Source: Saccoglossus kowalevskii
Taxonomy: Eukaryota; Hemichordata; Enteropneusta; Harrimaniidae
Direction of reading: 5' to 3'
Assembly (NCBI RefSeq): GCF_000003605.2
Contig: NW_003141827.1
Span: forward strand, 28,333-68,374
Length of the DNA: 40,042 nt
Within the stretch, counting starts at the first letter, position 1. Each line of letters opens with the position of its first letter. The position numbers were made by a program, and so were the translations under genes. Below the pieces are notes generated by a model. It had not been told where the DNA came from and made no database searches. It saw only the letters and a program-made list of their open reading frames with translations. Positions 1-10,719 of the stretch are shown piece after piece.

Positions 1-802
1 TACTGTCGTAGTGAAGACTGAAAACAAATTGAACGTCACATAAAAGTTTTGTCAGAAACAAAAGGCAAGAGCGAAAGCCAGTGAAAATCGGGGTTGTACA
101 GTAACAAACATTTATTAAATTTAATTATTTAATTTTTATTAATCGTGTAAACCACTCGATAACCCAACCATCAGCTTCTCAGTGACATATTGGCCTGTAA
201 CTAATCTTGCCAATTCATAATAAACTATCACTGTGACTGCGCATGCCCGGTTCATATGAGAAGTCACATCAATAGACTATCTACGTCTATTACTACCACT
301 ACGTGATTCTATACGGGGCATCGTCAAGAGAGGGTTTAACTGGTGGCATCGCTAACCCTGTATGTGTGTCGGCAACCGTATTGTCTACACACAGGTCGAC
401 AAACCCAAATGAAAAAAAGACACTATTATATAACATTGGAGAAGGAATGAGTTACCTAATCGCGGAACAAGCAAGTATTTGGGTTGTATACATAATAAGT
501 ACATTATTTGACTTATAACACTTCTGTGGATTTGAATAATTTCGTTCTATTTTTTCCCGCTCATTTTTCTTTTTACGTGGTCCACACCTTTTTGTCAGTC
601 TGTACTAAGCAATTACTTTATAATTATTGCATTGTTATATTGCATAATTAGCTTAAGAATATTTGTAACTACACTGTACGAAAATATACGCTACGAAATA
701 TGACTTCCTGGTAGACAAAAGAAAAAGATGTTTGATTTGAACTTGGAGTTGCGAGTTTGAATCAAACCAGTGACATTTATTCTTATACTATCACGTCTGA
801 AA
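1..802. other. AT-rich non-coding stretch
   Basis: I see no convincing gene, RNA or repeat here. The only open frame, about 70 codons near 303-518, has no recognisable domain, no convincing splice sites and ordinary AT-rich composition. Confidence 0.5.
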
Positions 803-1174
803 TTATATCATGACAGTGAATGTTTCTAAAACAAGAGTCTTGACTTTGTATCTAGATAGAATGTTCGCCAACTTCACGTCTACACCAATATCAGCTTGCA
901 GGACACAGTCATAACAACAAACAGATAAATCTGGTATTGATCCAAAGTTTTCAAAGGGCAAGCACTTCAGAACAGCTGGTAAACCAAAGTATTCAAAACA
1001 TTCGCCGAAGCATTGTAGAACAGACAAACACCCTCTCTCATTCAAGTTCATTCTCGTTAGCTTCAATAATAAATCCAATCTGAGACTAGAAAGATTGGTG
1101 AGCTCATTCTTGTCAGGTTCAACTAGTTCCGAGCTATGTCCATATTGATTGATTTTGCTGTATAGAAATGATGA
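803..1174 (-). pseudogene. Coding-like fragment, possible terminal exon or relic, unknown family
   Basis: On the minus strand an open frame of about 123 codons runs from a possible splice acceptor (CCTCCAATTAG just above 1174) to a stop at 803. It contains a leucine-rich, probably helical stretch followed by a Cys-rich segment (GLPAVLKCLPF, then CCYDC). The composition looks more like coding sequence than chance. I do not recognise the family. Part of it (955-1040) is repeated at 2625-2705, where the same frame is broken by a stop, so the sequence is likely a mobile-element relic or a duplicated gene fragment. No upstream exon could be identified with confidence. Confidence 0.3.
955..1040 (-). 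repeat. Copy 1 of a duplicated coding-like segment
   Basis: The plus-strand text beginning AAAGGGCAAGCACTTCAGAA is matched at about 2625 by AAAGGGCATGCACTTTAGAA, and similarity continues for about 75 bp with substitutions. In the minus frame both give VLKC(L/M)PF. Copy 1 is open and copy 2 is interrupted. Confidence 0.55.
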
Positions 1175-1179
1175 CTAAT

Positions 1180-2500
1180 TGGAGGGGTTCACACACATCT
1201 ACATCGTGGCCATTTTGCTTAGCACTTTTGTGTAACACATTCTTCGATCCTTGATGCTTCCCAGAATCATGGCACTTCTCTTGTGAAAGTTTCTCAGCAA
1301 TAAGCAATAGGACGACACCTTCTCCTCTAAAGTCATACCATGTTATCATTTTCTTTTGTGAGAGTTTTATGTTCTATTGGGCCACCTCCTATGCTTCGTT
1401 ATTTGATATTTGAATTGAGCGACATAGTCCAATAAGTTAACATCTGTCTCGTCGGAGAGCCACTCCTGGTTTAGCAGTCATAATGGAAAACGAGCTGCAT
1501 GGCCAATTTGTTTCCTGGGTAGCAAACAAGAGCAGAGGTAGTCCTTCATTCAAATCATTTGATGGTATTATTTCGAAAGCCCTCTAAGATTGGGAACGAT
1601 AGGAGATGAATGATAATGCTTAATTTCTGACTGATTCATAACTTGCCTTTTTATTATTGTTTGACAAACCCACTAATTTAAACCAGTTAATTAGTACATT
1701 TATAATATGAGGAGATGCTATACGTATTAATGGAATTTCCTCAGGCGAATGGATTGGGAAGTTCATGATGAACGAAAAAATAAGCACTGCCTAATTCGCT
1801 TTTTGAGAGTAGTAAGCTAAAATTGGCCTTACTGATGCTCAGTAAACAATCCACAACTTAACAGGTAGGCAGTAATATTAGCAGGGCATTCCATGGATCT
1901 CTGCCAAGTGAAGCAGGATTTGGTTTTCAGTTTTATTAACACCAAGATGCTCTGCCATATGCTCACCTTTCATCAGATTTACTTGAGCCATCAATATCAC
2001 AGCCGGGGCCATTTAAATATCTCTAGACCAGACGACACACTCCTCTTCCGTTTCCTCCGTGTCAAGATATTTCCCTTGTTACCACACACAAGGAGAATGT
2101 TTTAGGAAACTCTACGGTCACCAACACTTGTTCCACCGCCAAATAAATGCTCAAAAGTGTAAAAACGTAATCCCATCCACTAGAAATTAAAGACTTACAG
2201 CAACAGTCACTGGACCTTTAATAAACTTGTTGAGCAATATTCTTCTATCCCAGACAAGTCCTAACTCTGTTACGACGAATTAAAGTCACGCATGTAACAG
2301 TAAAAAAAAATGTAAAAATATTTAAAATTGTTGGTAGTACATCCAACACTATACAGTTCGCACAGTCTTTATTTAGGAAGCCATTGTTCCAATCAAGGTA
2401 TCTAATCAAAAGACACAAATCCCCCACACACTGTATTCAAAGCTGATTATCTGTATATGCATGCATACAACAATACCCACCAATATTAGCCTGGCCCTAT
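1180..2500. other. No gene recognised
   Basis: Short open frames occur on both strands (for example 1134-1349 minus, 1893-2105 plus and 2245-2427 minus). None shows a domain, signal peptide or convincing splice structure. I treat the region as non-coding. Confidence 0.45.
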
Positions 2501-2624
2501 AACTACTCAGGACATACTATGTGTAAAACAACCATGACAACACATAGACTAATTTGTTATTCACCCATTGCAGTAAATTTCCATGTGACATTCTTTACGT
2601 CTCACTACGTCTCACACATAGTAC

Positions 2625-2705
2625 AAAGGGCATGCACTTTAGAACAGATGACAACAACCAAATCATTCAAAGCATTTGCCTCAGCATTACCTGCAAAGCC
2701 AAACT
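2625..2705 (-). repeat. Copy 2 of a duplicated coding-like segment (degenerate)
   Basis: Same orientation as copy 1 at 955-1040. The homologous minus-strand frame carries an in-frame stop before the SVLKCMPF match, so this copy is not functional as coding sequence in that frame. Confidence 0.5.
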
Positions 2706-2855
2706 TGCTAACATTGTCTCATCTCATCCCTTGCAGTATCACATCATTGGGTTAGCCCAGTGGCACACGGGTCAGATACTCGCCCTCTCTGGGCGAGAAT
2801 ACACGATACGTCATGTCACACGTATATGTCATGCATAATTAGCATAACTTAGCAT

Positions 2856-3342
2856 ATGATTTGTAAACCAAGTTCCGTGAAATCACTAGCCAATCACATC
2901 TCTAATATCAATCAGCTATACGAACAAGTTATGTCAGATGCTAACTTAACATATTCAGTGCATAGTATTCAGAACCAGTTACTAGCCCAAGGTATAAATG
3001 ACAAGGTAGAGTTGTTTCTGGTTGAGACAGACATGTGTACATTTGCTATGGGATATTACTATGGTGCATGTCTGAAGGACAGTGAGGGGGGTTACCATAT
3101 CATATGTTGTAACAGATATTGTACACTGCGCAAAAGTGTAGTGCAGTCCGTCTGCTCAAGTCAGTTTGAGGTTAGACAATTTAGATAAAATATCAAAGAG
3201 TAGTGGTTAATTTTAATTTAAGACACATGTTGACCTTCATAGTGTAAAGGAATGTATGCTTGATGGTAACATTGAGTGTGTCATTGCAATTAAGTATAAT
3301 ATTGGACGTACAGAGTATGTAGCTACCAGCAAGCTAAAGTAA
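2856..3342 (+). CDS. Unrecognised coding-like region, possibly two exons, low confidence
   Basis: An open frame from ATG 2856 reads through about 105 codons with a Cys- and Tyr-rich stretch (METDMC-like, YYYGACLKD, ICCNRYC) to a possible donor GAG|GTTAGA at 3170/3171. A second frame starts after a possible acceptor (TTTTAATTTAAG, ends 3222) in the same phase and reads THVDLHSVKECMLDGNIEC onward to either a donor AA|GTAAGC at 3338/3339 or a stop at 3340-3342. The intervening 52 bp would be an unusually short intron. It might instead be a frameshifted pseudogene or transposon relic. No signal peptide or known domain is visible. Confidence 0.25.
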
Positions 3343-3349
3343 GCGTCAG

Positions 3350-4420
3350 CACAAAAATATATACCATTCGGCAAATGATAACCTACTCAAAATAATAACT
3401 AATGCTCTGTATATTGTGTGTTCAAAAGTAGAAGAAGATACTGAAAATAAGGTTTTATTCAACAACGAACAAGAAGGTCAAAGTGATAGTAATCGAGCAT
3501 CCACTGTTTCAGTAATGTCTTTACATATAGCCCTCCAGTTACATGAACATTGGTGCCCATATGATTATGGTCAGTTCATATGTCAAGGGTTTTCGCTACC
3601 TTTTGCATCCAAACCCACTCTTCAGGAATTCCCAGATACCATCTAACTGACAACTACAAATATAATACCATGTGCCTCACCTTGACTTTGTACGAATTCC
3701 GGTTTTAATGCAAACTTCCAAATCTATAATCACCATGACTAACTTCTTAACAAACAATTAAGAATTCACCCTTTCGGTAAGAACTGTTTGTCTTTGTATC
3801 TCAGTAAGATTTTGTGTTAATGAGACTATGTTATTGTCATGTCGTGGGAATTGCGTGATTTTACCCATCGAACTCAATACTCAGCGTGATAAATCATGTC
3901 AACATTTCCATGCTGTTTGATCAAGGGTGGTGTGCATTGTGATGCATGCAATGTATTGAAGTAACGGTTATCAAGGCAATTTATTATTGTTTAACTCGGA
4001 AAATAATCAATTCCCGGTAACGTGATCATTAAATCTGCTCCAATAACTAACTTACTTATTTTATATTTCATAAACTACCCTCGTTTAAATCATGTCTCTA
4101 CAACCATCCACTATATATTCTGAGCAGTTTTGCATTGATGGTGGGAAATCTGCGACTCACATAGATGTGTAAATACCGCCCTCATATATGCTAAGATGAT
4201 ATATGTCTAGTGTCACAGAAGATGCAGGATGTGCTCACTCGTTTCAAAACACATTAGGTATATTGTCCGAGAGCGATATATCAGTATCTCTGTGTATTGT
4301 AATATGTATGTCAGTCGTTTATTTTCATCTATAATTCTTTGTTCTTGGTTGCGTAAATGTTTGTGTATGATACTATTTCTATTAACAACCCGTGTGCGGT
4401 TTTCAATAACGAGCATTACT
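3350..4420. other. No gene recognised
   Basis: A frame at 3416-3646 is open (76 codons) and could belong with the coding-like region upstream, but it has no start context or splice evidence that I trust. The rest is AT-rich non-coding sequence. Confidence 0.4.
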
Positions 4421-4429
4421 TTTTCCCAC

Positions 4430-4565
4430 AATGAGAATTGAGACCCATCTTTACGGTAGCTGGAGGGTGTTTTTAAATAAAGTATTCTCTGTCTGTTATC
4501 TCACTCAAAACCTACATTTACCATATAATGTTTGAACGCCTGGATATAGAGAAACATTTTTAAAC
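4430..4565 (+). repeat. Dispersed repeat R3, copy 1
   Basis: The stretch TCTGTCTGTTATC plus CACTCAAAACCT recurs at about 27285-27312 as TCTGTCTGTTATCACATTCA. Flanking similarity holds on both sides (GGTAGC(T/G)GGA before, GCCT(G/A)GATATA after). This is an old dispersed repeat, and I cannot place it in a class. Confidence 0.5.
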
Positions 4566-4688
4566 ACACTAGTTAATCACCTGTTGATTACCGGAATGAC
4601 GTAATCCAAGATTTCCAGAAAAAGCTACAAACGTTTCGGCTGAAAATCACGGGATACACTCAGTGTAACTAAATCAATATATATGTGT

Positions 4689-5195
4689 CCCCCCCCCGGG
4701 GGGGGCAGTTGATACATAGCTGGGTAGGGAGATGCCCCTGAGTGTTCTAAAGTGTGACCATTTTTATATCTGGATAGTGGCAAAATCTATACCCATATTT
4801 ATACCAAAGTATCATTTCTGTCATACCTGTTTATTCCAAATAAAACAGTTACCGTATTTGGTCTATTAGAAGAGCATCTCCAATAGAAGCACATGTAAGC
4901 CAATTAATTCACTGATGAATGTGCACTCTCTTCTATTCCGTGTTAAATCTCCGTTTAAATGTTGATTGCCTTGTTTAATTTCCTGGTTGATGTATATATG
5001 GATCTGAGGCCGGGTCTGTGGTGGAGATATTCGCTCAGATACGGACCCATAAGTATACCAAATCAGAAAAATATTACCGATATTTATACCTATCTTGACT
5101 AGAAATAAGACCGATACTTATACATAAAATCCAAAAAAACGAGACCCATTTCATGGGCACGTCCCCATTAGGCAAGTTCTATGTATTGCCCCGGG
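4689..5195. mobile_element. Non-autonomous element with C9G8 palindromic end, 6-bp target duplication
   Basis: The left end is C9G8 (4689-4705) followed by CAGTTGATACATAG. The reverse complement of the right end is CCCGGGG followed by CAATACATAG, so the ends are inverted repeats. The element is flanked by direct ATGTGT copies (4683-4688 and 5196-5201), which reads as a 6-bp target-site duplication. The interior has no ORF that could encode a transposase; it holds degenerate TATACC/GACCCAT-type stretches. The left arm resembles the element at 31550-31933 (GGGTA(G/A)GG, then TTCTAAA and CCATTTTT). Open frames overlapping it (for example 5153-5341) are not genes. Confidence 0.7.
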
Positions 5196-5201
5196 ATGTG
5201 T

Positions 5202-7600
5202 CCCTGCTGTTTTGTCAACATTTACAGAGAAGTGTTTTCCAATCCAGTAATTCATCATTAGATAACACCTTTATTGCGTGCCAAAGCATTGTGTTTTTCA
5301 ATGCAGACAAATTCACATTCATCATTGTCTTGGGAATTTGAAACATGTGGCTTTAACGGGGGATCCGATGTGGAGAAAACACATAAATAGTTTGGTAACT
5401 ACTAAACATGAATGATTTATACTAAGATTACAATATCATATCATAAATGTTTCGCGGTCAGAAATTGAGAACAACTGTTTATATTAATGTCCTAATGTTT
5501 AGTTTCAAAGACAGTGCAAATTCAGGGACAATATTTCATAGAGCGAAACCTTTGAGTATAATAGTATTATGCTCGTTCGTTGTAAAATGTAGTAATAGTA
5601 TCAAAATGACTTTATGATGGCCAAAATGTAAGTTTATAGATATAAGTTTATATGGAGACTTTGACTATATAACTACGAATATGAAGCAGGATGTACTCAC
5701 TTTTAACATTTTCTAATTCAACTTGTATATTTTGTTTTAAATCAATTCATAAGTTCAAACTAAAACATCGTTGTATTTTAACACCATACTAACGTATGTA
5801 CTGTTCTCAATACATGCAAACATATATTGTCTTAAAATACGGATTTTCCCAGAAAACTAATTTGGTGGTTTCAAAAAATATAATGTAAATGTTATTGTCG
5901 CGAATTGACATGAATGATAAGTATTTAAATGATCAATAATTATTCCTTAATTGTGTATGATACATGAACGTAAATGTGTTTCCAGGCAATGTGAATGTTG
6001 TTTTGAATAGTACATATTCATATATTTGTAGAAGAGGATTTTCTAATGAACATGGTTCATGGAATCAACCATGCGATTTCTCAAAGCGGATGGAGAGATA
6101 ATGGTTGTTTGGTTATAAAGTATCTGTTATGGTAGGATTACACGCCGTTTTAAAGTATTTATTTGGCAACTCAACTCTATTTAATTGCCATGCTTATTTG
6201 CATATTCAGCATTGTACATCAATGTGTATACACACAATAGGTTATCCAAGAAATTTTGATTAAAGGTAGCGAGAAGAAAAAAAATCTTTTTTCACAATCG
6301 AAAACACTTCATTAAACTTAGATAAATCCCTATAGCTACTCTTACGTGTGGTTGAAACATCAAAGGAAACGAACACTGCTATGTTTGTGTATAATATTTG
6401 CCCCTGGAGAGGCTTAGATGGAGAATGTATTTGATTGTTTATCATATCTAATCAGATGCACTTGAACTATAGGCTATTTTTAAACCGTCAGTAAAAGTGT
6501 TGAAACATGCAACTAAGAACTAAATAGAGAAATGTTAGTAATGCTAATCATATATGCGAATAGTCGAATGCACGAAGTTGAAATAATAGAGCGTGTACTT
6601 CCACGTCGATAGTGAAAAGTGTGAGGTACAATAATGTCTCGCCTAATTGAATGGTTATCTTATTGTATTCCTATTATGCGCGGTAGTATCCATTTGAAAC
6701 AATGTTAATGGAAGCTCATTTACAAATTCTTTCATCAAGTTCACCAGTAATTAAATCTAGAGCACTTTTAAAAACATCGATCAAGTTTTTTTTCGCTAAG
6801 TTACAAATCTGGATTAAACTGTATAAATACAGTCATTGCTGGTCAATGTTACTGCATTACAACGACTTCAACTTGTACACTGCTTGTTCTCAGGTAATAT
6901 GTTCATTTGTTATTATAGTTACGTTAAGTGCAGTAGGTAATTGTTGAATTTGGGAAGTGTTTAATGTGTTAATAGTATGAGAACGAGTGGATTTATGTTA
7001 TTTTTAGACACTAATCGCGTGTTTTCAGAGCTGGCTGTGAAATAGTTTACCAATATACACGCGATATCACAACATACATGTGTTGTCTATGTGATGTCAT
7101 TGAGTAATATCAGTTTCATATTCAATACTATTTGCTCACTGTGTTATATTTGTGTTATGCATAGCGTCTCGATATATGCTTTCGAGTACATTTAAATAAT
7201 TTATAACTACCATGTTCACAGCTCGCAATAATTATTCGCTCACATTCAGTACACGTCGGCGAATGTAATAGTTATACGTAACATATATATTTTAATAATG
7301 ATAAATATCAGCGGAACTCGTTCGAGGTTCTTTCGTTCAGTAATGTGATTACATTTCCGTTACACTCTATATTGGTGGTGCATCGGATTCAAAAAATCAT
7401 GCATCATATCATCGAATTCGAAAATATTATTAACATCTTCCCTATTTGGTAAATGTGCGTCATATTTACGTCACATTCGATATTTTCCCATGACGGAACT
7501 GGTATCAATGCTTCGAGAAGGTCGATATGATCACCGCACTGCCTTCGTGTATACTTTCTGCTATTCTCATAATTATCTCAACATACAATACATATCAATA
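5202..7600. other. AT-rich intergenic region upstream of peptide 1
   Basis: I find no supported gene. The non-coding first exon and promoter of the peptide 1 gene should lie here or further upstream, but I cannot identify the donor site or a clear TATA/initiator from sequence alone. Confidence 0.4.
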
Positions 7601-7625
7601 AAAATTATGTCTATCTCTCTGTCAC

Positions 7626-7641
7626 AGAATTTCCAGCAAAG
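7626..7641 (+). promoter_or_regulatory. 5'UTR splice acceptor and 14-nt leader of peptide 1
   Basis: A pyrimidine-rich tract (TCTATCTCTCTGTCACAG) ends at AG 7626-7627, leaving exactly 14 nt (7628-7641) before ATG 7642. Peptide 2 has the same arrangement with the same 14-nt spacing. This implies a non-coding upstream exon. Confidence 0.6.
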
Positions 7642-8207
7642 ATGTCACTGCTTACCTACATGTATGTACTGGTAGCATGTAGCATAATAATGGCCACTAT
7701 ACAAAGTGGCTTTGCATTTGAGTAAGTACACGCATATTAAATATTAAATTAGTCAAATATAGAAATTTTCAAATGAATTTGCCTAATGAAAATTGAATGA
7801 TATTTAGAATTATTTATATGAATTTAAATAATAAATCAAATCTTAATTGAATCTTGACATAATATGTAATTACTGAAAATTCTAATGCCAGCTATATCAG
7901 AGCAATTACCATTACTCTTTATTTAATTCTCACACCGCAGGAATGTTACGATGTAGGCACTGATCATAGTTAGTGTTGCTAAGTGAAATGTCGTTGCTAA
8001 CGTCTTTTTCCTCTGTATAGGGGTGGCCGTCGACGTGCAGGCTCCGAATTTACCACAGTTGCTCCTGGACCTGGGTGCGGTATGAATGCCAAACTCGTGG
8101 CCTTAATTGATGACAACACTGGAACATATACAGTGGGAGATAACTTTGACTGCACATGTACGTCGGTCCCTAAAGGAAATAATGGTAATGGTAATGGTGG
8201 TACATAA
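7642..8207 (+). CDS. Small secreted peptide precursor 1 (88 aa; exons 7642-7721 and 8021-8207)
   Basis: Exon A (80 nt) ends at a consensus donor (GA|GTAAGT). Exon B begins after a good acceptor (CCTCTGTATAG), joined in phase 2. Residues 1-25 form a hydrophobic signal peptide (cleavage probably after SGFA). FEGG then precedes Arg-Arg-Arg (30-32), a furin/proprotein-convertase-type site. The mature part would be 56 aa: a Thr/Pro/Gly stretch with Cys46, a core NAKLVALIDDNTGTYTVGDN followed by FDC-T-C (Cys71, Cys73), and a tail with three Asn-Gly repeats. Three Cys is odd, so one may be free or bridge a dimer. The core ending faintly recalls the G-D-x-F-x-C-x-C half of VWC-like modules, but the domain is far too short. 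I recognise no family. The paralogue is at 24635-25483, and the nearest genic neighbour is receptor 1, convergent and about 5.1 kb away. Not expression-verified. Confidence 0.75.
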
Positions 8208-8320
8208 TATTACCTGAAACTGCAACAATCACTATGGACAATACAGTCCAATATTCCCATGAACATTTCTAAATACGAATCAATAGTTTAATTCCATTTT
8301 GTCTCTCAGGTTTATTGATT

Positions 8321-8326
8321 AATAAA
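8321..8326 (+). terminator. Putative poly(A) signal of peptide 1
   Basis: AATAAA lies about 115 nt after the stop codon of peptide 1. A second AATAAA sits near 8395. Peptide 2 has its own AATAAA about 100 nt after its stop. Confidence 0.5.
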
Positions 8327-8579
8327 ACTATATCATGTATTCTTAACAGTGTTGGTAGTTATTTTAGTTGTTTGTTTACAGCAGATCACATATTAATAAA
8401 GAGACAACCGTTTTTTATTATAACATTAGGAATGATGTTTAAGTTCAGGCTTTCAAAAGAAAAGGCTGACACACTTTACCGCAGACATTTGCGTACAAGG
8501 CAAACTAACAAAACCATTATCATAGCAAAATGTGAAATGACGCAAAGCAGCGTAGGTATTTTTTAGTTAACTGATTACA

Positions 8580-9900
8580 AACTCCAAATGACTATTGACT
8601 AAGCCACTTTAAAATTAGCCCTCCATTCATCCTTCGACAATTTATAACACACATAATACAAAATAAGCATTAATTCACAATAATGATTAATTTTTATGTC
8701 GAAGAAAAGCATAGAAGGGATTTATAGAAAGCATCAGACAAAATTAAAAATAGACTAAAATGAGAACTAGAAAATTCGCCATATCCTCTTTCTGCTAAAA
8801 TCATGGGTGTAAATGGCCTATAAAAACTCGCAGGGAATAGCTTTTGCTGCTAGGGTCCTTGCTATATGCCACATCTTGAGAATCACTAATGCTCAGGATT
8901 GGAATAGCGTTAACTGTATACCATCCGAGTGAGAAAGGGCGTAGGGAGAAGTTACATCAGGGAAATCCCACCTAACATAAAATCAAAAAACAATTATATA
9001 TGTAACCAGGTTAAGGAGTTATTTGAATAGATGGATGGAGCTTCCTAGCATAAACCAAAGTGAAGGTAAGGCGGTGGACCTGATTGTTATACTCTAGTAT
9101 GTGTTATCCTTATTTGATAGCAGGTCTGATCCACACGAGTCAGTACTTAGGTTAGCTGACACAGTCGATTAACATATTCAGAGCAAATAATGAATAATGA
9201 ATGTCAATACTAAAGCAGAGGGTCATGTGTGTGGTAACAGTTCTGGTGGGGTTGTATCCAGGGACGATTTGATCCACCCATATAAGGTAGGTGTACGTCC
9301 TTATGCACATATAAGGGTACTCAAAGGTGATGATATTCCCGCTCCTCCTCTATCTGGAGGCACGCATGGGAAGATCAAGAGGTGGCTAATCTGAAAATGT
9401 TTGCCCACATCTGACTGTGGGAACATAGGGTTGGGACTCGTGTGAAGACCAAACCCCGGAATAGTCTCTGGATTTTAGTACTCCAATTAAACCTGGAATC
9501 CCACCAAAATTACCTTGGATTAAGAAAATGTAATGTGGGAAAAAGACCCCAGGGCGATCTGCTACACATCACATAAAAAAGGGGATCGTGTACAGGAGGT
9601 ATCAATCTCTCACTGTCACTGGTTTGACTGAAAATAACTTTCTATGTTCTTTGTCGAAGGGAGATTCAGTGACTATGTGGTAATCTCTAAAATGGAGAAA
9701 TTTAACATGGGCCTGCAAAGAGGGGTGGATTTCGGACTGCGACTTCACAGTATGGTGATGTTTGGGGTGATAAGTTTTGACCAAATAACGAGTTGTCTTA
9801 CTGACATGCGAGAAATCAATACTTCCAGGTTTTCGAGCGAATCTACAGTAGACCGTAATATCTTTGAGTCGTTTGTGTAATTCTGAAAAAGAAATTCATG
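8580..9900. other. Possible transposon remnant, unclassified
   Basis: Between about 9190 and 9880 the sequence is richer in GC than its surroundings and has longer open frames on both strands (9197-9394 plus, 9602-9784 minus, 9644-9880 plus). Conceptual peptides such as SGGVVSRDDLIHPYKVG and PAPPLSGGTHGKIKRWLI look protein-derived but match nothing I can name. No terminal repeats or target duplications were found. It may be a retroelement fragment. Confidence 0.3.
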
Positions 9901-10667
9901 CATCTCTTTTGAACCCAAAATATTTAGGAGTCACAATATTTGTATTTTCTTATCAAATAAATATTACCTTTGCCGATTTCAGTAGAAAGAAAGATTTACC
10001 TCTAATGTGTGGTGCTTAGTACTCGGTAACATTGTATATAGCCTATTATACAACGTCTTGAATAATAAAATAAAACGTGGGGAAATTAAAATGCTGGCAT
10101 ATAATAATTATGATAATGTCCTAGAAAAACTGTTAATCTTTATTATTAATGTTTATAAAATATTAGTAAATTGTCCGATTGCTGGTTTTTCACCCCCAAA
10201 CAGTGAAGTGATTATTCAGTCAGCTTATACCCAACCCCCTGCCTTTCTCTGCCGAAAGAGGACAGACAGGTAATACATTTTTATTTTACCCGAGTTAGAA
10301 TCTTATCTGGCAATAAAACCATATTTGTCTGTTTAGATAAATTTAATTTATCCAAATAATTATGTAATTAATACTCAATGTAGCTCCGTGAGGGTTACAT
10401 TGCATTCATCTATCTAATATAGTTGCAGCACATAACGTAAGATTAGTGAAATGCATTGCGCCACCAGGGGGTCTATTTGGGTCGCGAGGACGAATTTTAC
10501 TGCAATAGTTGTATTCCACACTGTTAATTGATTTATGGATGGGTGCGTGTACACGATAGGTGATAAATTGCTTCTCACGATATAAATGATTACAAGACTG
10601 GTCAACACGCTCGTAAATTTATATGAACACTCATTTCAATATGACATATCCAAGGCAATACAGATAT

Positions 10668-10700
10668 TGATGATAATGATGATGGTGATAATAATAATAT
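10668..10700 (+). repeat. ATG/ATA trinucleotide microsatellite (interrupted)
   Basis: An imperfect run of TGA/TAA-type triplets (TGATAATGATGATGGTGATA and on) covers about 30 bp. It is not in a coding context. Confidence 0.7.
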
Positions 10701-10719
10701 TGTGACTGACACAGTAGAT

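Noticed and set aside
8100-8160. VWC-type domain in peptide 1 from the G-D-x-F-D-C-x-C ending
   Set aside because: A VWC module needs about 10 cysteines over some 60-80 residues; only two or three are present, so the resemblance is superficial.
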